DNA from: an uncultured Dehalococcoidia bacterium
Lineage (GTDB): Bacteria; Chloroflexota; Dehalococcoidia; Lucifugimonadales; UBA3495
Reading direction: 5' to 3'
Assembly (NCBI GenBank): GCA_951812535.1
Contig: CATOSK010000006.1
Span: 558,001-622,000 of the forward strand
DNA length: 64,000 nucleotides
This document shows, in pieces, positions 56,703-64,000 of this stretch. Position numbers and translations under genes: made by a program. The notes below the pieces were generated by a model that was not told the origin of the DNA, did no database searches, and worked only from the letters and a program-made list of their open reading frames with translations. Position 1 is the stretch's first letter; each line of letters begins with the position of its first letter.

Positions 56703-57116
56703 TTGAAGGCACTTCGCGGGAGTTGTCCAGGCTTGACCACCAGACGCACCAAAACCGTCCAGGAGCACGTTCAGATAGCCCGGTCGTTCCTGGAGAACGC
56801 GGGCCGGGAATTTGACGCGGGCGACCAGCTGCAGGGATCGGAGAAGCTCTGGGGTGCGGCCACCCACGCTGTCACGGCGCTGGCGAAGCAGCGGGGTTGG
56901 CGCTCCGGAAAGTCCAATGCCCGGTCACGGGCGGTGGAGTGGCTGGCGGAGGAAGAGAACGACCCTTCCTGGAGCTCAGGGTATCTGGCCGCGGAACAGT
57001 TTCACGCCAACTTCTACCACGATTTCATGGAAGACTACACAATTGACCGTGCACGACCGATAGTCGGAGAATTCGTACGGCGAGTTCTGGCCAAGGTTGA
57101 GAGTCCGACAACGTAA
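56703..57116 (+). CDS. PaREP1/HEPN-like helical protein, copy 2
   Basis: About 137 residues from a TTG at 56703 with a G-rich site upstream; the start is uncertain. The shared core QGSEKLWGAATHAVTALAKQRGW and QFHANFYHDFMEDYTI is homologous to the gene at 39574-39939. Both proteins are all-helical, small and without an obvious partner. It lies 56 bases downstream of the MITE-like copy and just upstream of the molybdenum-hydroxylase genes. Function unknown. Confidence 0.68.
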   Translation: MKALRGSCPGLTTRRTKTVQEHVQIARSFLENAGREFDAGDQLQGSEKLWGAATHAVTALAKQRGWRSGKSNARSRAVEWLAEEENDPSWSSGYLAAEQFHANFYHDFMEDYTIDRARPIVGEFVRRVLAKVESPTT

Positions 57117-57153
57117 AACATTGAGATAGTTTAGCCAACACAGAGGACGGCTT

Positions 57154-57633
57154 ATGAACCAGTCCATTACTTTGATGGTCAACGGCACCGAACACCAGTT
57201 GGAGGTACCGGCCCGACGGCTCCTGGTGGACTGTCTGCGCTACGACCTGGGCCTGACCGGCACCAAGGAGGGTTGCAGCGTGGGAGTCTGCGGGGCCTGC
57301 ACCGTGCTCATCGACGGAGAGATGAGCGCGTCCTGCCTGAAGCTGGCGGTGGCCGCCGACGGGGCCGAAATCACCACCATCGAGGGTCTGGCCCAGGATG
57401 GGCGGCTGCACCCGCTGCAACAGTCCTTCATAGACCACGGCGGCTTCCAGTGCGGGATCTGCACGCCGGGCCAGATCATGGCGGCCAAGGCCCTGCTGGA
57501 TGTGAACCCAGCGCCCACCGAGGAAGAGATCAAGGCCTGGATGATGGGCAACCTGTGCCGCTGCACCGGCTACTATAAGATTCTGGAATCCATCGTCAAT
57601 GCCATTGGTCCGACGCAAGAGGCCAACCGATGA
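57154..57633 (+). CDS. Molybdenum-hydroxylase small subunit with two [2Fe-2S] clusters (CoxS/XdhC type)
   Basis: 159 residues. Plant-type ferredoxin cluster: GTKEGCSVGVCGACTVLIDG, with a later Cys in SCLKLAV; second cluster: FQCGICTPGQIMA and GNLCRCTGYYKI. It carries electrons between molybdopterin and FAD in xanthine dehydrogenase or CO dehydrogenase family enzymes. GAGGA precedes the ATG. It overlaps the FAD subunit gene by four bases (ATGA). Confidence 0.94.
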   Translation: MNQSITLMVNGTEHQLEVPARRLLVDCLRYDLGLTGTKEGCSVGVCGACTVLIDGEMSASCLKLAVAADGAEITTIEGLAQDGRLHPLQQSFIDHGGFQCGICTPGQIMAAKALLDVNPAPTEEEIKAWMMGNLCRCTGYYKILESIVNAIGPTQEANR

Positions 57634-58502
57634 TAGACTTCGAGTTCCACAGCCCCACCAGCCTGGAAGAGGTCTTCCAACTCCTGGACGCCCACGGCGA
57701 GGACGCCCGGGTGATGGCCGGCGGCACGGCCCTGGTCATTCAGATGAAGCAGCGGCTGGTCCAGCCGGAGCACGTCATCAGCCTGCAACGCGTTGCCGGC
57801 CTGGATGCCATCGCCACTCATTCCAATGGTTCGTCCGGCGTGAGGGTCGGTGCACTCTGCACCCAGCAGCAACTGGCCACCAACCCCGTCGTCCAGGAGC
57901 TGATTCCCATCGTCGCCGAGACCTACGGCCACGTTGCCACGCCCCGCATCCGCCACATGGCCTCCGTCGGGGGAGGGCTGGTCCACGGGGACCCCAGCCA
58001 GGACCCTCCGCCCACACTCATCGCCCTGGGCGCCACCGTCACCCTGGTCTCGTCCCAGGGAGAGCGGACGGCGGCCCTGGAGGACTTCCTGGTGGACTAC
58101 TACGAGACCGACGTGCGGCCTGGAGAAGTGCTGACCGAGGTAAATATTCCGGCGCTGCCAGCCGGAGCCGGCGCTGCCTACCTGAAGTTCCTGCCCCGCA
58201 CCGCCGATGACTATGCCACGGTTGCCGCGGCGGTGGTCATCACCCCCGGTCCGGGGAACGTTTGCCAGGACGCGCGTATCGCCCTGGGAGCGGTGGGGAC
58301 CACGGCCATCCACGCCACCGGGGCGGAGGATGCGCTACGGGGCCAGCCGTTGACTGACGAGGTTATCCGGGCTGCTGCCGCCACCGTGAAGGATGTGGTT
58401 GACCCGCTGGAAGACTACCGAGGTTCCGCAGACTACAAGCGGGAGATGGCCGAGGTGTTCACCCGCCGGGCGATCCAACAGGCCCTGGCCAACGCTTCTT
58501 AG
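57630..58502 (+). CDS. Molybdenum-hydroxylase FAD-binding subunit (CoxM type)
   Basis: 290 residues. DARVMAGGTALVIQMKQRLVQPEHVISLQRV and ATPRIRHMASVGGGLVHGDPSQDPP (key parts AGGTALVIQMKQR, VGGGLVHGDPSQD) are the FAD motifs of the medium subunit; the C-terminal CO_deh_flav_C domain follows from about 175. The gene starts inside the small subunit stop. The molybdopterin-binding large subunit is not found here, so the enzyme must be completed by a gene elsewhere. Confidence 0.93.
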   Translation: MIDFEFHSPTSLEEVFQLLDAHGEDARVMAGGTALVIQMKQRLVQPEHVISLQRVAGLDAIATHSNGSSGVRVGALCTQQQLATNPVVQELIPIVAETYGHVATPRIRHMASVGGGLVHGDPSQDPPPTLIALGATVTLVSSQGERTAALEDFLVDYYETDVRPGEVLTEVNIPALPAGAGAAYLKFLPRTADDYATVAAAVVITPGPGNVCQDARIALGAVGTTAIHATGAEDALRGQPLTDEVIRAAAATVKDVVDPLEDYRGSADYKREMAEVFTRRAIQQALANAS

Positions 58503-58589
58503 GCTTAGTAGGGAAGAGTCCCGTTTTCGAACACGCTCCGGGCAATCCCAATGGCCGGAGCGTCAATTTTTTGGGAATGGACATGTCCG

Positions 58590-59045
58590 ATGAAGATGGA
58601 AAACCGTTGCACCGTTCCGGCCGACGCCGATACCACCTGGACGGCGGTGATGGACATACCCCGCACCGCCACCTGCGTTCCGGGGATCGGCGACGTTACC
58701 GTCGCTGATGACGGCAAGTTCGGCGCGGTGATGCGCGTACGGGTCGGGCCCATATCCCTCAACCTGTCCGGGACTATCCAGGTGCTGGAGCAGGATAATG
58801 AAGCTCGGGAAGCCCGGTTCGTGGTGGAGGCCGCCGACCGCCGGGTGGGTGGTGGGGTCAAGTCAGATGTGGAAATGCGGGCCGTGGCGTCCGAAGGCGG
58901 GGCGACGGAGCTGGTCATCCTGAGCGATACCACCTTCATGGGACGCCTGGGAGAGCTGGGACAGCCCATCATCCGCCGCAAGGCCAATACGACCCTGGAG
59001 GACTTCGCCCGCAACCTGGCCAACCTGGTCAACGAAAGGGGTTAA
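58590..59045 (+). CDS. CoxG-like SRPBCC protein
   Basis: 151 residues from ATG 58590; ATG 58596 is possible. MENRCTVPADADTTWTAVMDIPRTATCVPGIGDVTVADDGKFGAVMRVRVGPI (key parts VPADADTTWTAV, TATCVPGIGDV, FGAVMRVRVGPI) is the CoxG/polyketide-cyclase-like fold. CoxG homologues help anchor or supply quinone-linked CO dehydrogenase type enzymes. It lies 87 bases after the FAD subunit, in the same orientation. Confidence 0.85.
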   Translation: MKMENRCTVPADADTTWTAVMDIPRTATCVPGIGDVTVADDGKFGAVMRVRVGPISLNLSGTIQVLEQDNEAREARFVVEAADRRVGGGVKSDVEMRAVASEGGATELVILSDTTFMGRLGELGQPIIRRKANTTLEDFARNLANLVNERG

Positions 59046-59532
59046 CCTAGCCTGCGGCAAGGCGTCCTCTTTTCGGTCCATGCTGCAACCCCTGCGCTGT
59101 CCAGTTGCCGTGGTCTGATGCTGGAGAGGGCTGCCGGCAGTTGGATCGTCCCAAATCCGGCCCCAGGGGCAGAGTGCTGTCCCGGTGAAACCGGCGGCAA
59201 GTGTCGCGGATGCGCTCAGCGACGATGTTGCCCTACCCTTTCACCCCGTCCTGACCCCCGCCTTAGCGAGGGCAGGCTCTTCCCGAGAATGACGGGGTGA
59301 GGAGAAGGCCGTCAGAGAACGAAACCACCTGAATCGCAACGATACATCCACTTCCCCGGGGCGTGACAGCCTGGCCAGCCGCCGTTTCAGAACAGGGGAT
59401 GGCTTTCGGCCAGGGGAATCGAGAAGTATGACACGAAACAGTCACATGACTTCCACGGCGGCTTGACTCCGGCATTTCTGAGTCTCGAACCTCTTTGACC
59501 GTTTTCATAGGGTGTTGGGCAAATAGCTATAT
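59046..59532. other. Intergenic region after the CoxG-like gene
   Basis: About 490 bases without a gene that I trust. It holds the REP-like palindrome at 59238-59305 and unique moderately GC-rich sequence. Confidence 0.5.
59238..59305. repeat. REP-like palindromic repeat
   Basis: CACCCCGTC at the left and GACGGGGTG at the right enclose CCCCCGCC and GAGGGCAGGCTCTTCC blocks shared with the repeats at 838-905 and 42836-42896. Confidence 0.65.
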
Positions 59533-59574
59533 GCCATTCGTTCATAGGATGTTCACTATTGAACCATTCGTTCA
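59533..59574. promoter_or_regulatory. Operator-like cluster upstream of the MarR gene
   Basis: CCATTCGTTCA at 59533-59543 and 59564-59574 are direct repeats 31 bp apart. Between them GTTCACTATTGAAC (59551-59564) is a perfect 5-4-5 palindrome. It ends just before the -35 element at 59585. Confidence 0.6.
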
Positions 59575-59584
59575 GCCTGGCACT

Positions 59585-59613
59585 TTCACACAAACTGGCA
59601 AACCGTGTATACT
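59585..59613 (+). promoter_or_regulatory. Promoter of the MarR gene
   Basis: TTCACA (59585-59590), a 17-bp spacer and TATACT (59608-59613) match consensus at five of six positions each, about 110-165 bases before the coding start. Confidence 0.68.
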
Positions 59614-59778
59614 TCGCTATGGCCGTTTCTGCCCGGGATTACAATTCACGCAAAGTTCACGGAGCCCTGCGGTTGGGAAACGGATTCTTGGGCTGTGCTA
59701 TTGGGGACCGGTGGCTGAGTAAGGATGGGAAACCGGTTTGCGGCAGACTTTGTGGACCCACGGTTTCTGGAAGATGAA

Positions 59779-60282
59779 ATGGTAAACCCAGAACAATCCC
59801 CTCCGGGCGATGCCCATGAAATCCAGCCTCCGGGAGATGAAGCGGCAGAAGCCACGATCGGAGAAAGTGTCAGTGCGCTGGTGACCGCCGTGTACCGGGG
59901 GATAGCCGAACAGGTCAACCCGCACAATCTCAATCCCCTGGACTTTGCTGTCCTGCGCTCATTCCTGCGGCAAGAGGAATGGACCACCACCGCGCTGGCC
60001 AATATCCTTCCGGTCACCGCTTCCCGCATCAGCCGGGTCGTGACCAAGCTGGTGGACATGGGCCTGATTTCGCGCCGGCGCCTGCGGGATGACCGGCGGG
60101 TGGTGATGTTGAGCCTGACCGAAGAGGGCAGCGCGTTGACGCTGAAATTGCACCGGAAGGTCCAGGAGTATGATGCCCGGTTGGTCGAGGGCATCAGAGA
60201 GGACCAACTTGCGGAATTCGCCGAAGTAGCGGCGAAAATCATCGCCAATTACGCTGCGATGGAGAAACAGTCGCCGGAATAG
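59779..60282 (+). CDS. MarR-family transcriptional regulator
   Basis: 167 residues from ATG 59779 (GGAAG 5 bases upstream); ATG 59725 in the same frame would add 18 residues. LDFAVLRSFLRQEEWTTTALANILPVTASRISRVVTKLVDMGLI (key parts TTTALANILPVTASRISRVV) is the winged helix and RRRLRDDRRVVMLSLTEEG the wing of MarR proteins. The operator-like palindrome upstream suggests self-regulation and perhaps control of the downstream glcDEF genes. Its ligand is unknown. Confidence 0.9.
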   Translation: MVNPEQSPPGDAHEIQPPGDEAAEATIGESVSALVTAVYRGIAEQVNPHNLNPLDFAVLRSFLRQEEWTTTALANILPVTASRISRVVTKLVDMGLISRRRLRDDRRVVMLSLTEEGSALTLKLHRKVQEYDARLVEGIREDQLAEFAEVAAKIIANYAAMEKQSPE

Positions 60283-60455
60283 TCAATCCTCCGGATTCGG
60301 AAAATCCCCGGCGCGGCCCAGAGGTTTCCAGGGTTTATCACGGGAAACCCTTTTCGGTTGCGGCTTGCCTGCCTTCCGCCTTTGGTCTATCATCGCCCCA
60401 ACTCTAATCGGGATGGGTTGAAGTCCCACGTTCCCGCCGGGGAAGAGCCTCCGCC

Positions 60456-61883
60456 GTGCCCAGCCGAGAATTCCTAAGTCTGCTGCAAGACATCGTCGGT
60501 GAGGAAGACGTAATTTCTCACCCGGAAGACCTGCTGGTCTACGAATACGATGGTTCCATTGACACGGCCATTCCCCGGGCGGTGGTTTTTCCCACCAGCG
60601 CCGAGGAGGTGAGCCGGGTCCTGGCGCTGGCTTACAAGGAAGGAGTGCCCGTGGTGGGGCGCGGCTCCGGCACCGGTCTCAGCGGCGGCGCCATTGCTCC
60701 CGAAGGCGGCATCCAGATTGCCTTCACCAGGATGAACCACATCCTCGACGTGGACGTTGCCAACCGCACGGCCACCGTGGAGCCGGGGGTCATCAACCTG
60801 GACCTGGACACCCACGCCCACAAGTTCGGCCTGCGCTACGCTCCCGATCCGTCCAGCCAGCGGGCGTGCAGCCTGGGCGGCAACATTGCGGAAAACGCGG
60901 GCGGTCCCCACTGCCTGGCCTACGGCACCACGACGAACCACGTAATGGCCCTGGAAACGGTGCTGGAAGACGGGACCATCGTCAACCTGGGCGGCGCGGC
61001 CCGGGAGACGCCGGGATACGACCTGCGGGGCGTGTTCGTAGGGTCCGAGGGCACCTTCGGAATTGCCACGAAAATCCTGGTGCGGCTGCTGCCCGTTCCA
61101 GAGACGGTCAAGACCTTCCTGGGAATCTTCCCGGATATTGACTCGGCCTGCACAGCGGTATCCGCCGTAATCGGCCACGGCATCGTTCCGGCGGCGCTGG
61201 AGATGATCGACGCCCTGAGCATCAAGGCCGTGCAGAGCGTCACCGACGCCGGCTATCCCGACGACGCCGGGGCGGTCCTGCTGGTGGAGCTGGAGGGTCT
61301 GACCGAAGAAGTCGAGGACGTGACCCACGAGGTGGAATCGGCGCTGTGGGACACCGGGGCCACCGACGTGCGCACCGCCCAGGACCCCCAGGACCGGGAA
61401 AGACTCTGGGTGGGCCGCAAGACCGCTTTTGGGGCCTTCGGGGCCATCGCTCCCAACTACTACCTGGTTGATGGAGTCGTTCCCCGCACGCGCCTGGCGC
61501 AGGTGCTGCGGCAGGTGGACCATATCAGCGAGAAGTACCGGATCACCATCGCCAACGTGTTCCACGCCGGCGACGGCAATCTCCACCCGTGCATGTTGTT
61601 CGACGCGCGGGAACCGGGGGTGGTGGAACGGTCCGCCCAAGCCGCGCAGGAATTGATGGAATACTGCGTTGCCGAGGGCGGGACTCTCAGCGGCGAGCAC
61701 GGCATCGGCCTGGAGAAGAAGGAGTTCATGCCCCTGGTGTTCACCGATGGGGACATGGAGCGCATGAAGGCCGTCCGTGATGCCTTCGCTCCCGGCAACC
61801 GGCTCAACCCGGGGAAGATATTCCCTGACGGAGTTCCCATGCCCGCCGCTCCGCACCACGCCGGTCCCGGAATGTACATCTAG
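60456..61883 (+). CDS. glcD: Glycolate (or D-lactate) oxidase FAD subunit GlcD
   Basis: 475 residues from GTG 60456 (GGGGAAGAG upstream). FAD-binding PCMH domain: PVVGRGSGTGLSGGAI and GGNIAENAGGPHCLAYGTT, then the FAD-oxidase C domain with VFHAGDGNLHPCMLFDAR and SGEHGIGLEKKEFM. GlcD oxidises glycolate to glyoxylate with GlcE and GlcF; the D-lactate dehydrogenase (Dld) family looks alike. The gene order glcD-glcE-glcF supports glycolate oxidase. Confidence 0.93.
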   Translation: MPSREFLSLLQDIVGEEDVISHPEDLLVYEYDGSIDTAIPRAVVFPTSAEEVSRVLALAYKEGVPVVGRGSGTGLSGGAIAPEGGIQIAFTRMNHILDVDVANRTATVEPGVINLDLDTHAHKFGLRYAPDPSSQRACSLGGNIAENAGGPHCLAYGTTTNHVMALETVLEDGTIVNLGGAARETPGYDLRGVFVGSEGTFGIATKILVRLLPVPETVKTFLGIFPDIDSACTAVSAVIGHGIVPAALEMIDALSIKAVQSVTDAGYPDDAGAVLLVELEGLTEEVEDVTHEVESALWDTGATDVRTAQDPQDRERLWVGRKTAFGAFGAIAPNYYLVDGVVPRTRLAQVLRQVDHISEKYRITIANVFHAGDGNLHPCMLFDAREPGVVERSAQAAQELMEYCVAEGGTLSGEHGIGLEKKEFMPLVFTDGDMERMKAVRDAFAPGNRLNPGKIFPDGVPMPAAPHHAGPGMYI

Positions 61884-61896
61884 GATTGGCAGTCCC

Positions 61897-63237
61897 TTGA
61901 CATTGACCCTGCCCCCCGGCCTGTCCGGCGTTGTCAGCCCCGATGGGCTGGTACCGGAGGAAGGGCTGTCCGGCTACGCCGTGGATGGGTTGACTCCCCG
62001 GGCCGTTATCCGTCCCGAGAGCAGGGAAGCGGTCGCCGAGGTGCTGGCGTGGGCCAACACCGAGGGATTGAAGGTGTCGCCCCGGGGCGGCGGCACCCAG
62101 GCCGGCCTGGGCAATACGGCCGCCGGCCTGGATATCGTGCTGGATCTGAGCCGGTTGGACCGGGTGCTGGACTACGAACCCGCGGACCTGACCGCCACCG
62201 TCGAAGCGGGCATCACGCTGGACCGGCTTCAGCGGGAATTGGCGCAGGGAGGGAAGATGGCGGGCCTGGAAGCGCCGCTGTCCGACCGGGCAACCATTGG
62301 CGGCATCCTTTCGGTCAACGCCTCCGGCCCGCTGCGGCGGAGCTACGGCCTCCCTCGCGACTCGCTCATCGGAATTGCCGTGGCCGGGTCCGACGGCGCC
62401 GAAACCCGGGCCGGCGGACGGGTGGTCAAGAACGTCACCGGGTACGACCTGAACAAGCTGTACGCCGGATCGCTGGGTTCACTGGGGGTCATCGTTGAAG
62501 CCAGCTTCAAGCTGTCAACCCTTCCCGCCCGGTCCGGGGCCGTCACCGGCAGTTTCGCCAGTCTCCAAACGGCTGCCGCGTCGGCGGACCAACTGTTGCA
62601 CCAGGTGTACGGTCCCCAGGGAATACACGTCGTCAGCGCCGCCGCCGCCCACCATCTGGGCATTGACCCGGACGGGTTGGAATCCACCATCGGGGCGGTG
62701 GTCATCGCATACGCTTTCGGGCAAGCCCGGGCCGTTGAGCGAGTCCTGTTTCAGTCGTCCCAACTCCTCCGGGACCACGGCGGTTTGGATGTCTCGGTCC
62801 TTCCTAGTTCCGGGGCTTCGGATCTGTTGCGGGAGCATACCGACTTGGGGTGGAGGCCCGACGATATGCCCCGTATGGCGGTGAAGCTGAACCTCCCTCC
62901 CTCCGGCGTTGCCGTGGCGTTGACCCGGCTGCCTCAATTTGGCCTTCCCGGGGAACCGGCTATCCTGGCCGACCCCGGGTTCGGCACGCTGCGGTTGATC
63001 TGGTGGGAGGGGGAAGAGGACGATTCGGACCGGGATTCGTCAGTCGTCCGCAGCTTTCGGGAAATGGCGGTGTCGCTGGGCGGCTCGGCGGTGGTGGAAC
63101 AGTGTTCGGCGGAACTGAAAGCACGGATCGATGTCTGGGGGGATTCTCCCAACGAGGTTGAGATAATGCGGCGCATCAAGCGAAACCTGGATCCTCGGGG
63201 TACGCTGAACCCGGGCCGCTGCATGGGGAAGATCTGA
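61897..63237 (+). CDS. glcE: Glycolate oxidase FAD-binding subunit GlcE
   Basis: 446 residues from TTG 61897, 13 bases after the glcD stop; TTG 61903 is an alternative. PCMH-type FAD domain: KVSPRGGGTQAGLGNTAAGLDIVLDL (key PRGGGTQAGLGN), ATIGGILSVNASGPLRRSYG, RVVKNVTGYDLNKLYAGSLGSLGVI (key VVKNVTGYDLNKLY). The last line LDPRGTLNPGRC is conserved in GlcE. It is longer than E. coli GlcE by about 90 residues. Its TGA overlaps the glcF ATG. Confidence 0.92.
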   Translation: MTLTLPPGLSGVVSPDGLVPEEGLSGYAVDGLTPRAVIRPESREAVAEVLAWANTEGLKVSPRGGGTQAGLGNTAAGLDIVLDLSRLDRVLDYEPADLTATVEAGITLDRLQRELAQGGKMAGLEAPLSDRATIGGILSVNASGPLRRSYGLPRDSLIGIAVAGSDGAETRAGGRVVKNVTGYDLNKLYAGSLGSLGVIVEASFKLSTLPARSGAVTGSFASLQTAAASADQLLHQVYGPQGIHVVSAAAAHHLGIDPDGLESTIGAVVIAYAFGQARAVERVLFQSSQLLRDHGGLDVSVLPSSGASDLLREHTDLGWRPDDMPRMAVKLNLPPSGVAVALTRLPQFGLPGEPAILADPGFGTLRLIWWEGEEDDSDRDSSVVRSFREMAVSLGGSAVVEQCSAELKARIDVWGDSPNEVEIMRRIKRNLDPRGTLNPGRCMGKI

Positions 63238-64000
63238 TGGCGGAGACCCCGACCCACCACGTTTCCCCTCCCATCCGCCTGAACGACGAGCCCGGTTTCC
63301 AGGGAAGGGACGTTCCGGCAGAGGAGGACCTCTACCGCTGCGTCCATTGCGGACTGTGCCTGAGCGCTTGCCCGACCTACACCCACCTGGGCGTGGAGAC
63401 GGAGTCGCCCCGGGGGCGCATCGCCCTGATGAAAGCCATCCACGAGGGACGCCTGGGGATCAGCGAGCGGGTGGTGTCCCACTGGGAAATGTGCCTCCAG
63501 TGCCGGGCCTGCGAGGCGGTGTGTCCTTCCGGCGTTCCCTATGGCCGCATCATGGAATATTCGCGGGCGCAGGTGCTGGCCCAGGACAAGCAGGGCGCGG
63601 GGTTGAAACGGGTCAGCCGGTGGTTCCTGCGGGCGGCGCTGCCCCATCCCCGGCGGCTGCGCTGGGGAGGAAAGCTGCTGCGGGTCTACCAGCGGTGGGG
63701 GATCCAGTCCCTGCTCAGGAACATCGGTGTGCTGCGGCTGCTGCCATCCACACTGCGGGAGATGGAGCGGCAGCTTCCGGTCATGGGCGTCCGTTTCTTC
63801 GCCGCCGATGGACAGGTGTACCGGGCGGCAGGAGACCGCCGGATGGCGGTCGGCCTCTTGTCCGGGTGCGTGATGCCGCTGATGCAGGGGAGCACCATGG
63901 AGGCGGCGGTCCGGGTTTTGACCCGCAACGGCTGCGACGTGGCTGTGCCCCGGGGTCAGGGATGCTGCGGCGCGCTGAACCTGCACGCCGGAGACCTGGA
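63237..64000 (+). CDS. glcF: Glycolate oxidase iron-sulfur subunit GlcF (C-terminus beyond window)
   Basis: First 254 residues of a truncated gene. Two 4Fe-4S motifs are seen: YRCVHCGLCLSACPTY near residue 33 and EMCLQCRACEAVCPSGVPYG near 83. A CCG-type domain starts with LLSGCVMPL and RGQGCCGALNLHAGD, which continues past the right edge. GlcF passes electrons from the FAD subunits to the quinone pool. The ATG overlaps the glcE stop by one base. Confidence 0.93.
   Translation, partial: MAETPTHHVSPPIRLNDEPGFQGRDVPAEEDLYRCVHCGLCLSACPTYTHLGVETESPRGRIALMKAIHEGRLGISERVVSHWEMCLQCRACEAVCPSGVPYGRIMEYSRAQVLAQDKQGAGLKRVSRWFLRAALPHPRRLRWGGKLLRVYQRWGIQSLLRNIGVLRLLPSTLREMERQLPVMGVRFFAADGQVYRAAGDRRMAVGLLSGCVMPLMQGSTMEAAVRVLTRNGCDVAVPRGQGCCGALNLHAGDL

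Noticed and set aside
59495..59722. Small frame before the MarR gene
   Set aside because: It spans the operator-like cluster and promoter and has no coding signature.

Overview
The window is GC-rich, densely coded bacterial chromosome. The gene repertoire (four-domain ribosomal S1, PolX with a PHP domain, a Liv-type ABC importer, an enolase-superfamily enzyme, molybdenum-hydroxylase-type subunits, acyl-CoA dehydrogenase, epoxide hydrolase, an LRR and dockerin-like subtilase) points to an aerobic or facultative heterotroph of the Chloroflexota, most like Dehalococcoidia/SAR202-type lineages. That placement is inferred from gene content only; there is no rRNA in the window. I see no tRNA gene, CRISPR array, prophage or complete insertion sequence.

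Layout. 1-9 kb: a response regulator cut by the left edge, an MBL-fold protein and BioY on the minus strand; PolX diverges from BioY across a shared promoter, followed by ribosomal S1 and ValRS. 9-21 kb: a lipoprotein, aroE-aroC, a low-GC nuclease-like gene, an orphan HigA-type antitoxin, a SelW-like selenoprotein, tmk (minus), gatB-secG-SAM hydrolase, then an E1 alpha/beta pair with an NHL-repeat protein. 21-26 kb: a minus-strand livKHMGF importer. 27-36 kb: dxs, a GcvT/YgfZ-like protein, the minus-strand group obg-nadD-pyrE-upp, a candidate replication origin with phased DnaA boxes (about 33.3-33.66 kb), a small membrane protein and dnaA. Obg and its neighbours point away to the left and dnaA points away to the right, as expected around oriC.

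36-49 kb is accessory: a CMD-like protein, a TPP enzyme, a GIY-YIG-like protein, an enolase-family protein, a two-domain rhodanese whose catalytic cysteine codon is TGA, ArsM, a repeat cluster holding a 138-bp MITE with target-site duplication, a LmbE-type deacetylase, then a propeptide-like protein beside a large subtilase-LRR-dockerin protein. 49-57 kb holds acyl-CoA dehydrogenase, HNH nuclease, hicBA inserted beside an SDR tail remnant, SDR, a phosphofructokinase, a two-gene ABC-type ATPase plus PIN-like nuclease module, an epoxide hydrolase and a second PaREP1/HEPN-like gene. 57-64 kb holds molybdenum-hydroxylase small and medium subunits plus a CoxG-like protein without a large subunit, a MarR regulator with an operator-like cluster, and glcDEF, cut by the right edge.

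The most notable result is two genes with an in-frame TGA exactly at a redox-active cysteine position (SelW-like at 13719 and rhodanese at 39358). In both, TGA is followed by CAG and by a hairpin at bacterial SECIS distance, so the genome very probably decodes UGA as selenocysteine. Also notable are the ATPase/PIN pair, the duplicated propeptide-like domain, two distinct MITE-like families, a family of 10-bp-phased intergenic repeats, and a LivH permease much longer than its family.
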